Positions 1 to 7,224 of a DNA stretch of 17,177 nucleotides are shown piece by piece. The DNA comes from JTS-RE9 sp964649195 (GTDB lineage Bacteria > Planctomycetota > Phycisphaerae > Phycisphaerales > Phycisphaeraceae): contig CAZYPK010000118.1 of assembly GCA_964649195.1 (NCBI GenBank), positions 1 through 17,177 of the forward strand, written 5' to 3'. A program made the translations under genes and the position numbers. Numbering within the stretch: the first letter of the stretch is position 1; each line of letters opens with the position of its first letter. The notes under the pieces are model-generated. The model made no database searches, was not told where the DNA came from, and was given only the letters and a program-made list of their open reading frames with translations.

Positions 1-64
1 CATCGGACACCTGCCAGATCGTCGGCAACGGTTTATCTTTGCGTTTGCGTTTGCGCTTGGCCAT
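1..64 (-). CDS. Transposase N-terminus, IS5-like (partial, runs off the window)
   Basis: Only the first 21 codons are visible, reading leftwards from an ATG at 64: MAKRKRKRKDKPLPTIWQVS and then D. A lysine/arginine-rich start followed by an 'IWQVSD' segment is the usual opening of IS5-group transposases with the DUF4096-type N-terminal domain, which continue with a helix of the 'W..I.P.L' kind. The start is supported by a Shine-Dalgarno AAGGAG six bases before the ATG. The catalytic DDE domain is outside the window, so intactness cannot be judged. The family call rests on recall of the opening sequence only; a generic basic-N-terminus protein is the alternative. Confidence 0.5.
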   Translation of the reverse strand, partial: MAKRKRKRKDKPLPTIWQVSD

Positions 65-173
65 CCGTGGCTCCTTGCAATAAGGGTTCACCGATAGTCA
101 TCGGCAAGATTCGGCGTTTTGAGATAGTTTCTAAAGCCAGTTATCACGTCACGGATGGCAGGCGCAGCCCGAT
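65..173. other. Spacer between transposase and clamp-like gene, possible IS end
   Basis: This 109-bp spacer contains no gene. It is upstream of the transposase start, so if that gene belongs to an insertion sequence, one terminal inverted repeat should lie here. The segment around 118-142 (GAGATAGTTTCTAAAGCCAG) has the look of an IS5-group terminus. The partner end is outside the window, so no inverted repeat can be confirmed. Confidence 0.2.
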
Positions 174-959
174 TCATCCCGCCAGTCGAACCGGCGGCTG
201 AGCCTGCTGAGCCGCCACGACCGGGTTCAGAGCCCGCTGCTCCGACGCGACGATCACATCCCGCACCTTGGCGTAATACGCCGGCCCGTTCTCCGGCGAC
301 AGCGGCATGACGACCGCCACGCCCTGACCCTCGGCCTCCCGGTTGGCCGGGCAGATCGCCACGGGCTTGTTTACGAACGTCTCGCCGGGTTTCTTGTTCA
401 CGTCTTTCACAGGCACCGGGATGAACAGCGTGAGCTTCATCGTGCCCAGCGACTCGGCCGCTCTGCGCAAAAGCTCCAGGTCGATGCCCAGCACGATGTG
501 CATGGATGGCGTGGCATCCGTTGCCTTGCGACGCTCCGCTTGCACGGCGGTCTCATAGAACGGCGTCTTGCCGACGACAGGCAGCACGTCGCCGAGCTTG
601 GGATAGTTCCGTTCGCCGCCGGCATCTTGGGTGTCAGGCACGATCCGGCCTTCGAGTGATTCCCACTGGCCGTCCAGGAGCCGGACGCCGATGGGACGCT
701 GAAGATTTCGCGTGGGTAGCACACTGGCGGGCACCAGCCGGGGCGTCATCATCTGGCCCTTGGTCAGCAGGCACGTGGCCTGATGGCCGTCCGTGGCCTG
801 AAGCACGACTTCGTCCTTGTTGACCGAGGGCAGTGCCCGCACCGAGCCACATTTGTAATTGCCGTCCTTGCCGACGGACTTGGCGATGCGGGTCTTGATC
901 GCGAAACAGTGCAGGCCCGACGGAATAGGTGTGCGTTTCTTTGTTCCGAATCCGAACAT
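174..959 (-). CDS. Hypothetical protein resembling a short DNA polymerase III beta-clamp (DnaN-like)
   Basis: This 261-aa protein has a good Shine-Dalgarno (GAAGGAG) before its ATG at 959. I do not recognise it as a named family, but several segments match the layout of bacterial sliding clamps. A strand with 'VVLQATDGHQA' (about residues 51-61) recalls the clamp 'l.atDg..a' strand. 'NYPKLGDVLPV' (about 118-128) recalls 'FPdy..viP' before domain 2. A helix 'LELLRRAAESLG' follows, and near the C-terminus 'VAVVMPLS' recalls the clamp ending 'ylvMPmr'. At 261 aa it is about 100 aa shorter than a normal DnaN, so it would be an accessory or mobile-element clamp rather than the housekeeping copy. 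It lies beside a transposase start. Clamp identity is inference; a lineage-specific hypothetical is the alternative. Confidence 0.5.
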   Translation of the reverse strand: MFGFGTKKRTPIPSGLHCFAIKTRIAKSVGKDGNYKCGSVRALPSVNKDEVVLQATDGHQATCLLTKGQMMTPRLVPASVLPTRNLQRPIGVRLLDGQWESLEGRIVPDTQDAGGERNYPKLGDVLPVVGKTPFYETAVQAERRKATDATPSMHIVLGIDLELLRRAAESLGTMKLTLFIPVPVKDVNKKPGETFVNKPVAICPANREAEGQGVAVVMPLSPENGPAYYAKVRDVIVASEQRALNPVVAAQQAQPPVRLAG

Positions 960-992
960 GAGAGTTCTCCTTCAGGGTTTGAGTTGGAGGTT

Positions 993-1008
993 TATGCCGC
1001 ACGGCATA
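993..1008. promoter_or_regulatory. Inverted repeat upstream of the clamp-like gene
   Basis: Perfect 7-bp arms TATGCCG / CGGCATA are separated by 2 bp, 34-49 bases upstream of the ATG at 959. The spacing would suit a repressor operator, or a hairpin in the 5' leader. No convincing -10/-35 pair was seen around it, so function is unproven. Confidence 0.3.
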
Positions 1009-1041
1009 GATATTGTTGAGAGCGTCACGGTGGCCGCTCTG

Positions 1042-1203
1042 TTCGGTATCCCATATCTTGATCGTGCGATCATCGCTGCCTGAGACCAGTCGGCGTCCGT
1101 CATGGCTAATGGCGATGCTATTGATTTGTCCTTCATGTCCATACAACGTAAGCAAACGCTCGCCTCCATGCTCCGCATCCCACACTTTTATGCTGTTTGA
1201 GCG
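1042..1203 (-). pseudogene. WD40-repeat fragment (about one blade)
   Basis: Minus-strand translation gives one nearly complete WD40 blade flanked by the end of another. A first 'SIKVWDAEHG' is followed by 'LLTLYGHEGQINSIAISHDG', then 'RRLVSGSDDRTIKIWDTEQ'. The GH, D-G, SGSDD and IKIWD hallmarks are all present. A functional WD40 propeller needs about seven blades. Here the homology starts abruptly at a junction with sialidase-like sequence near 1203 and stops near 1042, so this is a relic. The frame runs open into the clamp-like gene region in a different frame from that gene, and there is no start or Shine-Dalgarno of its own. Confidence 0.7.
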
Positions 1204-1392
1204 ACCGCCGGTGCCCTTGCTCGTTCGTGCCAGCATCCACAGCGAGTTGTCTTTTCGCTGAACGATCATGTGCTCATGCCAGTCCGGGTTCGGAAACGTG
1301 GCCATGCCCCGGCGGGTCCAGGTCTTGCCTTCATCCGTGGAGACGAACACGTTCGCGCCGCGCATCGGATCGAGTTCGGCGAAGCATCCCTT
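1204..1392 (-). pseudogene. Sialidase/BNR-repeat protein fragment
   Basis: The minus strand, in the same frame as the WD40 relic, encodes about 60 residues with a BNR/Asp-box, 'VFVSTDEGKTWTRRG' (S-x-D-x-G-x-T-W), followed by 'FPNPDWHEHMIVQRKDNSLW' and 'MLARTSKG'. That pattern matches the central part of bacterial exo-alpha-sialidase-like (BNR_2) glycosidases. Both ends are cut: near 1392 it meets an unrelated plus-strand ORF at a tandem duplication, and near 1203 it is fused to WD40 sequence. It cannot form the six-bladed sialidase fold, so it is a relic. It has a thematic link with the sialic-acid genes at 8934-13868. Confidence 0.65.
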
Positions 1393-1412
1393 GATGGGTG
1401 CGGATGGGTGCG
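1393..1412. repeat. 10-bp tandem duplication at a rearrangement junction
   Basis: Two perfect head-to-tail copies of GATGGGTGCG lie at 1393-1402 and 1403-1412. They sit exactly where minus-strand sialidase homology ends and the plus-strand ORF begins, as expected for a deletion or insertion scar. Confidence 0.7.
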
Positions 1413-1781
1413 GTGTACCAAGGCCACCTGAAGATTTTCGATGTGCCGCTCGACAAGGTTGATGCGACATTCGACGAATGGAAGAAAGGCATCAACGAGA
1501 ACAACCGACTCATCAAGGAGATTGCCGGGGATAAACCGGGCATCTTCAAGAACCTGCCCCGGACGGAGCATCGCGTTGCGGTGCTGTATGCCATGTTTCG
1601 CGCCGGGGCTGCGTATCTCGATGATGGAGAGGCGGCGCTGGCCAAGCACAAGGAGCCGGGGTCGGAGGAGACCTTCATCATCGAGAAGCATGACAAAGGC
1701 TTCACCCTTCGATCACGTCGATATACGGATGCGGATTCCGCACCGTGGTCATTGCGGTTTGGCCCGCCGGTGAGGAAATAG
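1398..1781 (+). CDS. Hypothetical protein, probably 5'-truncated
   Basis: The open frame gives 127 aa from GTG 1398, or 125 aa from ATG 1404; no Shine-Dalgarno supports either, and an in-frame TGA lies at 1392. I do not recognise the family. The sequence looks like real protein rather than a shadow: a charged helical stretch ('KVDATFDEWKKGINENNRLI', about residues 20-39), a second helix with 'HRVAVLYAMFRAGAAYL', and a mixed C-terminus ending 'WSLRFGPPVRK'. It has no signal peptide or membrane segment. The start coincides with the tandem duplication at the debris junction, so it is probably the 3' portion of a longer gene whose 5' end was lost. A small intact gene is less likely. Confidence 0.45.
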   Translation: MRMGAVYQGHLKIFDVPLDKVDATFDEWKKGINENNRLIKEIAGDKPGIFKNLPRTEHRVAVLYAMFRAGAAYLDDGEAALAKHKEPGSEETFIIEKHDKGFTLRSRRYTDADSAPWSLRFGPPVRK

Positions 1782-1805
1782 AAAACATACGGTTGATCCA
1801 CGATA

Positions 1806-1825
1806 GCCCCGGCCTTGGCCGGGGC
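1806..1825. terminator. GC-rich hairpin after the truncated ORF
   Basis: Arms GCCCCGGCC / GGCCGGGGC (9 bp) surround TT, starting 25 bp after the stop of the plus-strand ORF. There is no U-tract, so it is either a weak or factor-assisted terminator or a palindromic intergenic repeat. Confidence 0.35.
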
Positions 1826-1864
1826 CATGTGCCCGGATACTCCGGCGAGTTCGATGCCGCAAGG

Positions 1865-1935
1865 TTTGAAATAACCATTAAGTAATAAGCATTAAGTAAT
1901 AAATAATCGCCTCTCCTGTCTTCCTGTTTTCTTCA
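1865..1935. repeat. Short copy of a modular intergenic repeat
   Basis: This spacer contains, in order, TTTGAAAT, an AT-rich run of AAGTAATAAGC-type words, AATAAATAAT, and then CGCCTCTCCTGTCTTCCTG. The same three modules occur in the same order at 12516-12660, so this is a diverged, shorter copy of that element. The run is conspicuously AT-rich in an otherwise GC-rich window. Confidence 0.55.
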
Positions 1936-1941
1936 GGTCCG

Positions 1942-1971
1942 CGCGGAGCGTCGGCGGCCCTCTGCTCCGCG
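1942..1971 (-). terminator. Stem-loop just after the P-type ATPase stop
   Basis: Eight-bp arms CGCGGAGC (1942-1949) and GCTCCGCG (1964-1971) with a 14-nt loop sit 1 bp beyond the stop codon of the minus-strand ATPase gene. There is no U-run, so it may be a 3' stabilising stem or a Rho-type end rather than a classic intrinsic terminator. Confidence 0.35.
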
Positions 1972-1972
1972 G

Positions 1973-4696
1973 CTAAACATGCGTTTCACGGTTGACGGTG
2001 AAGCGCATCCATTTCTCGAAGCCGACCACCGAGTAGGCCGCCAGTCCCACGAGCAGGATGTGGACCCAGGTGCCTGCGGGGATCGGGGCGGTGTGGAACA
2101 GGCGGTTCATCACCGGCAGATAGGTGAACGCCATCTGCGATGTGACGATGCAGCCGATGCCCAGGAACAGCCAGCGGTTGGAGAACCAGCCGATGTGCCA
2201 GATGGAACGGGTCAGCGAGCGGCAGTTGAGCAGGTAGAAAACCTCCACGACGATGATCACGTTGACGACGATGGTGCGGGCCTCGGGCAGCGGCAGGCCG
2301 CGCCATCTGGTTTCCCAGTAGAACAGGCCGAACGATCCGATGAGGATGATCAGCGACACCAGTCCGGTGCGCATGAAGAGCGGGAAGGTGAGGATGGGCT
2401 TGGCAGGATCGCGGGGCGGGCGCCGCATGAGGTTGGTTTCCTTCGGCTCCATGATCAGCACGATGCCCAGGAAGATCGCGGTGGTCATGTTGATCCAGAG
2501 CAGATGCACCGGCAGCGCGGGGATGGCGACGCCGGCGAGGATCGCCGCGGTGAGGATGCTGGCTTCGCCGACGTTGGTCGGCGTCGTCCAGATGATGAAC
2601 TTGGTGAGGTTGTCGTAAACGCCCCGGCCTTCCTCGACCGCCGCCTCGATCGTGGCGAAGTTGTCGTCGGTGAGGATCATGTCGGCGGCGCCCTTGGCGA
2701 CCTCGGTGCCGGTGATGCCCATGGCGATGCCGATGTCCGCCTGCTTGAGCGCCGGGGCGTCGTTGACGCCGTCACCCGTCATCGCCACAACATGCCCGCG
2801 CGCCTGCAAGGCCCGTACAAGGCGGAACTTCTCTTCGGGTGACACGCGGGCAAAAACCGCCGCTTTCTGAGCTAAATCCTTAAGTTCTTCATCATCGCAC
2901 TTCTTGAGCTCCTGCCCGGTGACGGCGAGAATTTCCTCGCTGCCGTCACCGCCGCGCAAACCCAGTTGACGGGCGATGGCCTGGGCGGTGAGCACGTGGT
3001 CGCCGGTGATCATCTTCACCATCATGCCCGCCCGCTGACAATCGGCGACGGCGGCGACCGCCTGGGCGCGGGGCGGATCGATCATGCCTTGCAGACCCAG
3101 GAAAACCATCCCTTCCTTGACGTGTTCATGTTGCAGGTGTTCATGCTCGGCTTCGACATCGCGCCGCGCCAGCGCCAGCACGCGCAGCCCCTGGGACGCC
3201 ATCGCATCGGCTTCATGACGAATCGCCTCACGATCGATCGGCTGCGTCGCGCCGTCGGCGGCAAGCATCTGCGTGCATCGTTCCAGAAGCCGCTCGACCG
3301 CGCCCTTCTTATAGATCACCCGGCCTTGGGCCCCGTGCCGATCGTGCAGCGTCGCCATGAACTGATGCTGCGATTCGAAAGGGATCACATCGACGCGCGG
3401 CCGGCTTTCATTTTCCTGCGCGCTGAGCAGGCCGGCTTTTTCCGCCGCGACGATGAGCGCCACTTCGGTCGGATCGCCTTGCGCCGCATGTCTGCCGTCG
3501 TGCCGCATCAGTTGCGAATCATTGCAAAGCACGCCGGCACGGAGGCAATCGATCAGGGCGCTGTTGGCGGTGATGTCGATCCTGTCACCTTGATGAAGAA
3601 ATTCGCCTTGTGGATCAAACCCGCCGCCGGTGATGTCGTAGCGGCTGCCGCCTGCGAAGATGTTGCGCACGGTCATCTGGTTTTCGGTGAGCGTGCCGGT
3701 CTTGTCGGAGCAGACGACGGTGGTGGAGCCGAGCGTTTCGACGGCGGGGAGCTTGCGGATGATGGCCCGCCTCCGCGCCATGCGGGTGACGCCGACGGCC
3801 AGGGTGATGGTGACGGCGGCGGGCAAGCCTTCGGGGATGGCGGCGACGGCGATGGCGACGGCGGCCATGAACATGTCGCCCGCCTCGTTGCCGCGCAGGA
3901 TGCCGATGCCGAAAGAGAGCCCCGCCAGCAGCGGAAGCACCATCAGGATCAGCTTGCTGAACTGGGCGATCTTGCGCGTCAGCGGCGTGCTCAGATCGAC
4001 CGCTTCGTGAATGAGCGTGGCGACGCGGCCCATCTCCGTCGCGTCGCCGATGGACCAGACCACGCCCTCGGCCTGGCCGTAGGTCGCCAGCGTGCCGGCA
4101 TAGGCCATGTTCCTGCGATCGGCCAGGATCGTCTCATGATGCAATGCGCCGGCATGTTTCGTCACCGGCACCGACTCGCCGGTGAGCATCGATTCATCGA
4201 CCTGAAGATCCTTGATGCCGGTAAGACGAATGTCAGCGGGCACCTTATCGCCCGATTGCAGAAGCACGATATCGCCGGGCACGAGCTGCACCGAGTCGAT
4301 CTGAATGCGCTGACCGTCGCGGCGAACGGTCGCCATTGTTTTCACCGATCGCGCCAGCGCCTCGATGGAGCGCTCGGCTTTGGATTCCTGAAAGAAGCCG
4401 ATGGTCGCGTTGACCAGGACGACGGCGAAGATCACCGCCGCATCGACCCATTCCTGAAGGAGCAGCGTGACCAGGGTCGCCGCCAGCAGGATGTAAATCA
4501 GAGGCGTGTGAAACTGGAGCAGAAAACGCACGAACTCGCTGCGCCTGCGGCGATGCTCAAGCTCGTTGAGTCCGAACTTCGCCTGGCGGTCGGCCACATC
4601 CGCGGTGGTCAGACCGCTGCGAGGATCGACATTCATGAGCTTGAACACCTCGGCGTGTTCAAGCTGGTGGGAGGCTTTTTCGGTGGAGGATTGCAT
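1973..4696 (-). CDS. Cation-transporting P-type ATPase (P2 type, SERCA/PMR1-like)
   Basis: This 907-aa inner-membrane ion pump is full length for the family. The order is: cation-ATPase N domain (about 1-70), paired helices M1-M2, actuator domain with LTGES (172-175), M4 with PEGLP (288-292), phosphorylation motif DKTGTLT (Asp331), nucleotide-binding domain, hinge TGDGVND (640-646), and six C-terminal helices. M5 has NVGEA (708-712), as in SERCA site I. M6 reads NMTTA (736-740), where SERCA has NLVTDG, so the Ca2+-ligating Asp is replaced by Ala; Ca2+ specificity is therefore not safe to assume. I chose the ATG at 4696 over an upstream in-frame start because family homology begins soon after it and a -10-like TATCAT lies 8 nt before it. 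There is no Shine-Dalgarno. It is divergent from the PEP-CTERM gene. Confidence 0.9.
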   Translation of the reverse strand: MQSSTEKASHQLEHAEVFKLMNVDPRSGLTTADVADRQAKFGLNELEHRRRRSEFVRFLLQFHTPLIYILLAATLVTLLLQEWVDAAVIFAVVLVNATIGFFQESKAERSIEALARSVKTMATVRRDGQRIQIDSVQLVPGDIVLLQSGDKVPADIRLTGIKDLQVDESMLTGESVPVTKHAGALHHETILADRRNMAYAGTLATYGQAEGVVWSIGDATEMGRVATLIHEAVDLSTPLTRKIAQFSKLILMVLPLLAGLSFGIGILRGNEAGDMFMAAVAIAVAAIPEGLPAAVTITLAVGVTRMARRRAIIRKLPAVETLGSTTVVCSDKTGTLTENQMTVRNIFAGGSRYDITGGGFDPQGEFLHQGDRIDITANSALIDCLRAGVLCNDSQLMRHDGRHAAQGDPTEVALIVAAEKAGLLSAQENESRPRVDVIPFESQHQFMATLHDRHGAQGRVIYKKGAVERLLERCTQMLAADGATQPIDREAIRHEADAMASQGLRVLALARRDVEAEHEHLQHEHVKEGMVFLGLQGMIDPPRAQAVAAVADCQRAGMMVKMITGDHVLTAQAIARQLGLRGGDGSEEILAVTGQELKKCDDEELKDLAQKAAVFARVSPEEKFRLVRALQARGHVVAMTGDGVNDAPALKQADIGIAMGITGTEVAKGAADMILTDDNFATIEAAVEEGRGVYDNLTKFIIWTTPTNVGEASILTAAILAGVAIPALPVHLLWINMTTAIFLGIVLIMEPKETNLMRRPPRDPAKPILTFPLFMRTGLVSLIILIGSFGLFYWETRWRGLPLPEARTIVVNVIIVVEVFYLLNCRSLTRSIWHIGWFSNRWLFLGIGCIVTSQMAFTYLPVMNRLFHTAPIPAGTWVHILLVGLAAYSVVGFEKWMRFTVNRETHV

Positions 4697-4704
4697 GGGG
4701 GGAA

Positions 4705-4710
4705 ATGATA
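4705..4710 (-). promoter_or_regulatory. -10-like box for a leaderless P-type ATPase mRNA
   Basis: On the minus strand TATCAT is followed by 8 nt (TTCCCCCC) and then the ATG at 4696. Transcription initiating about 7-8 nt after the box would begin at the start codon. No good -35 was seen and there is no Shine-Dalgarno. Confidence 0.35.
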
Positions 4711-4912
4711 GAGGGAACAGGCCCGAATGCAGAATGGAGCATTCCCCGATCAATGATTCGCGGCGAGCATCGCCATTGGGGACCGGACAGCAACTGTGAT
4801 CGCCTGCCGCCCGACCGCGCAAAAGTCACCTTCCCATTCCGCCGATCTTTCAGGCAGGCGCGGTGAGTGCATCATCCGCGAAGTGAACCTTCCCGGCACT
4901 GGAGAGGCTGAC

Positions 4913-5644
4913 ATGTTGAACCGTTCATTCCTGTCCGGTGGTTTGATCGCACTCGCCGCGCTGCTCGCCCTGCCGACAAGAGCTCACGCAGTGACGATGC
5001 AACTCGAACTGACCCCTTTCACCGGCACCGACTCCTCCGTCCTGATTGATCTGAGCGACGAGGGCGGCATCATCACCGGCCAGGTCAACGTCGTCGCCAA
5101 CCCGAACATCGGCGACCTTCGCGCACTCTTCCTGCAGGTCAACGACCTCTCCATTCTCAATCATCTCAACATCACCGGCGATGACATCACCGCCGTTAAG
5201 ATTGATGCCGGCAAGGTGACCAGCATCGGCAACGCCAATGTCAACGGCGGCGGAAACCCCGGACCGTTCGATATCGGCATCGCTTTCGGCTCGCCAGGCA
5301 TCGGCTTTGATGACATCCGGTCCACTTCCTTCATCATCGCACACGACTCCACCGATCTTTTCCTCGACATGTTCGACCTTTCCAACTGGGCCGCCCGTCT
5401 GACCAGCGTAGGACTCGCAGGCGGTCCGCGCGAAGGCTCCAGCAAACTGCGGGTCACCGACATTCGGCTCACGGGGCTGACGCCTCCACAACCCCCGCTC
5501 ACACCCGAAGACGAACCATCCGATCCCGGATTCCCGGGCAGCGCTCAGAACGCACCGATCCCCGAACCGGGCATCGCGGCGCTGATCGTCGTGGCTGGCG
5601 CATTGGGCGCGGGCTGGTGGCGTCGAAGATTACGGATCGCCTGA
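4913..5644 (+). CDS. PEP-CTERM sorting-domain protein (exosortase substrate)
   Basis: This is a 243-aa exported protein. An N-terminal signal peptide (residues 1-26, MLNRSF..., hydrophobic core LIALAALLAL, cleavage after AHA) leads into a beta-rich domain with no family I can name. A proline-rich linker (about 191-215, PPQPPLTPEDEPSDPG) follows, then a C-terminal tripartite PEP-CTERM tail: 'PIPEPG', a hydrophobic helix, and the basic end GWWRRRLRIA. Such tails are recognised by exosortase, so the protein is expected at the outer surface or in extracellular matrix. The ATG at 4913 is chosen because GGAGAGG lies 5 bp upstream and the signal peptide begins there; a longer in-frame start at 4796 adds no plausible sequence. 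No exosortase gene is in the window. The gene is divergent from the ATPase across 216 bp. Confidence 0.85.
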   Translation: MLNRSFLSGGLIALAALLALPTRAHAVTMQLELTPFTGTDSSVLIDLSDEGGIITGQVNVVANPNIGDLRALFLQVNDLSILNHLNITGDDITAVKIDAGKVTSIGNANVNGGGNPGPFDIGIAFGSPGIGFDDIRSTSFIIAHDSTDLFLDMFDLSNWAARLTSVGLAGGPREGSSKLRVTDIRLTGLTPPQPPLTPEDEPSDPGFPGSAQNAPIPEPGIAALIVVAGALGAGWWRRRLRIA

Positions 5645-5696
5645 GTTGGCGCGATTCCGTTTTTCACCCTGACCCATTCATCTGAAACTTGCATCG

Positions 5697-5733
5697 CACG
5701 CCGTGGTCCATTCGACTGCGGCGTGTTTCTTTG
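5697..5733 (+). terminator. Probable terminator of the PEP-CTERM gene
   Basis: Arms CACGCCG (5697-5703) and CGGCGTG (5719-5725) with a 15-nt loop are followed by TTTCTTT, 52 bp past the stop at 5644. The arms plus a T-rich tail fit a Rho-independent terminator. The rest of the spacer to 5867 shows only the -10-like box described next. Confidence 0.55.
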
Positions 5734-5836
5734 GACGGTGCTTTTGCAGGCAGACCACGACCCTGGCCCATGTGAACCACGATCCGTGATGTGACAGGTC
5801 TCCGAACGCCGAACCGGAACTTCGCGATGAAAGCGA

Positions 5837-5842
5837 TATACT
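5837..5842 (+). promoter_or_regulatory. -10-like box for the aminotransferase gene
   Basis: TATACT lies 25 nt before the ATG at 5868, implying a leader of about 18-20 nt. No convincing -35 hexamer sits 16-18 bp upstream. Confidence 0.3.
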
Positions 5843-5867
5843 TCGCCCTTCATCCGCGAGACCCGCC

Positions 5868-7136
5868 ATGCCTCACACCGTCACCAACGCCGACATCATC
5901 GCCCGCCACGATCAGTACATGTCGCTCAACTACCCGCGCCACCCGATTGCGATGGTGCGCGGCGAAGGCAGCGTGCTGCACGATGCCGATGGCAAACAGT
6001 ACCTCGATCTCTTCGCCGGCTTCGGCGCAGGCATCCTTGGGCACTGTCATCCCGATCTCGTTCGCGTCGTCACCGAGCAGGCCCATCGGCTCTGGCATGT
6101 GGGCAACCTCTTCCACACCGAGCCGCAAACCCTCGCGGCGGAACAGATTTTCAGGCATGGCTTCGGCGGCCGCTCCTTCTTCTGCCACAGCGGCGCCGAT
6201 GCCAACGAAGCCGCGATCAAACTCGCCAGGCTCTATGGCAAAAAGCATCCGGGCAAAGCCAGGTCCGCTTCCTCGACACCCGGTGAAGCCTACGGTCGCT
6301 ACAAAATCATCAGCGCCACCGGCAGCTTTCACGGTCGCAGCATGGGCACCATGACCGCCACCGGCCAACCGAAAGTCCGCGAAGGTTTCGAACCGTGGCC
6401 CACGGGTTATGTGCATGTACCTTACAACAATCTGCCCGCGATCACCGCCGCCATCGATGATGAAACGATCGCCATCCTCGTGGAGCCGATCCAGGGCGAA
6501 GGCGGTGTGAACGTGCCTGCGGATGATTATCTGCATGGGCTTCGCAAACTTGCCGATGAGCGCGATCTGGTGCTCATCTTCGACGAAGTATGGACCGGCT
6601 GCGGCCGCACCGGCAGGTGGTTCGCGCATCAGCATTGGAATGTCACGCCTGACATCATGACGCTGGCCAAAGGCGTCGGCGGCGGGCTGGGGGTCGGCGT
6701 GATGTGTGCCGGCCCGCGCGTGGCGGACCTCTACGATGCTCAAAAACATGGCGTGAAACACGCGACCACCCTCGGCGGAAACTGCCTGGCGATGGCGGTG
6801 ACGGCGGAAATCTTCCGCGTCATCGAACGAGACCTGCTGCTCGATCACGCCGCCGCGCTGGGCCGGTACGCCGTCGAGCGACTGCTCGCCTTCTCGAAGA
6901 AATGTCCCGCCATCTCAGCGGTGCGCGGCAGGGGCCTGTTCATCGGCATCGACCTGGACCCGGCCAACGCCACCGCCTTCACCAACGCCGCCGATGTCGT
7001 CAACCGCTGCATGGAACAAGGCGTGCTCATCAACGGCACGCAGAACACCATCCTGCGCATCGCCCCCTCGCTGACCATCACCCGCCAGCAGATGGATGAT
7101 GGGCTTGATGTGATGGAGCGCGCGATCAGCGGGTGA
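5868..7136 (+). CDS. Class III PLP aminotransferase, acetylornithine aminotransferase-like (ArgD-like)
   Basis: This 422-aa cytosolic PLP enzyme would transfer the amino group of an omega-amino substrate such as acetylornithine to 2-oxoglutarate. Class III motifs are in order: HSGADANEAAIKLAR (107-121), the FHGR segment with GTMTATGQPK (160-169), VEPIQGEGGV (205-214), cofactor Asp239 in IFDEV, and Schiff-base Lys268 in TLAKGVGGG. TTLGGNCLAMA (300-310) corresponds to the TFGGNPL segment of ArgD. Two departures are notable: Trp242 stands where ArgD and ornithine aminotransferase have Gln (DEVQTG), and the protein is about 20-30 aa longer than most ArgD. No other arginine genes are adjacent, so a related omega-transaminase is possible. 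No Shine-Dalgarno is present. Arms GCGATCA / TGATCGC (7122-7140) form a stem-loop across the stop codon. Confidence 0.8.
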   Translation: MPHTVTNADIIARHDQYMSLNYPRHPIAMVRGEGSVLHDADGKQYLDLFAGFGAGILGHCHPDLVRVVTEQAHRLWHVGNLFHTEPQTLAAEQIFRHGFGGRSFFCHSGADANEAAIKLARLYGKKHPGKARSASSTPGEAYGRYKIISATGSFHGRSMGTMTATGQPKVREGFEPWPTGYVHVPYNNLPAITAAIDDETIAILVEPIQGEGGVNVPADDYLHGLRKLADERDLVLIFDEVWTGCGRTGRWFAHQHWNVTPDIMTLAKGVGGGLGVGVMCAGPRVADLYDAQKHGVKHATTLGGNCLAMAVTAEIFRVIERDLLLDHAAALGRYAVERLLAFSKKCPAISAVRGRGLFIGIDLDPANATAFTNAADVVNRCMEQGVLINGTQNTILRIAPSLTITRQQMDDGLDVMERAISG

Positions 7137-7211
7137 TCGCATCGAGCGCGGAATCCTTTCGATTCATACCCTCACGGCTCGAAGACTCGCCATGAGGCTT
7201 GAGCGACGACC

Positions 7212-7217
7212 TACAAT
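7212..7217 (+). promoter_or_regulatory. -10-like box for a leaderless lipoprotein mRNA
   Basis: TACAAT is followed by exactly 7 nt (CCCTGCG) and then the ATG at 7225. With no Shine-Dalgarno present, the arrangement fits transcription starting at the ATG. No suitable -35 was found. Confidence 0.4.
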
Positions 7218-7224
7218 CCCTGCG

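Noticed and set aside
634..1470. Single 278-aa minus-strand gene joining sialidase, WD40 and clamp-region sequence
   Set aside because: Open frame is accidental: homology to two unrelated families is truncated at both junctions, there is no Shine-Dalgarno at 1470, and the clamp-like gene reads a different frame with its own Shine-Dalgarno.
2966..4708. 580-codon open frame on the plus strand opposite the P-type ATPase
   Set aside because: Composition is Gly/Asp/His-rich and repetitive, with no recognisable domain; it mirrors the codon structure of the clearly real ATPase gene in GC-rich DNA.
5850..6848. 332-codon open frame on the minus strand opposite the aminotransferase
   Set aside because: No motif or plausible start signal; the plus-strand aminotransferase is unambiguous.
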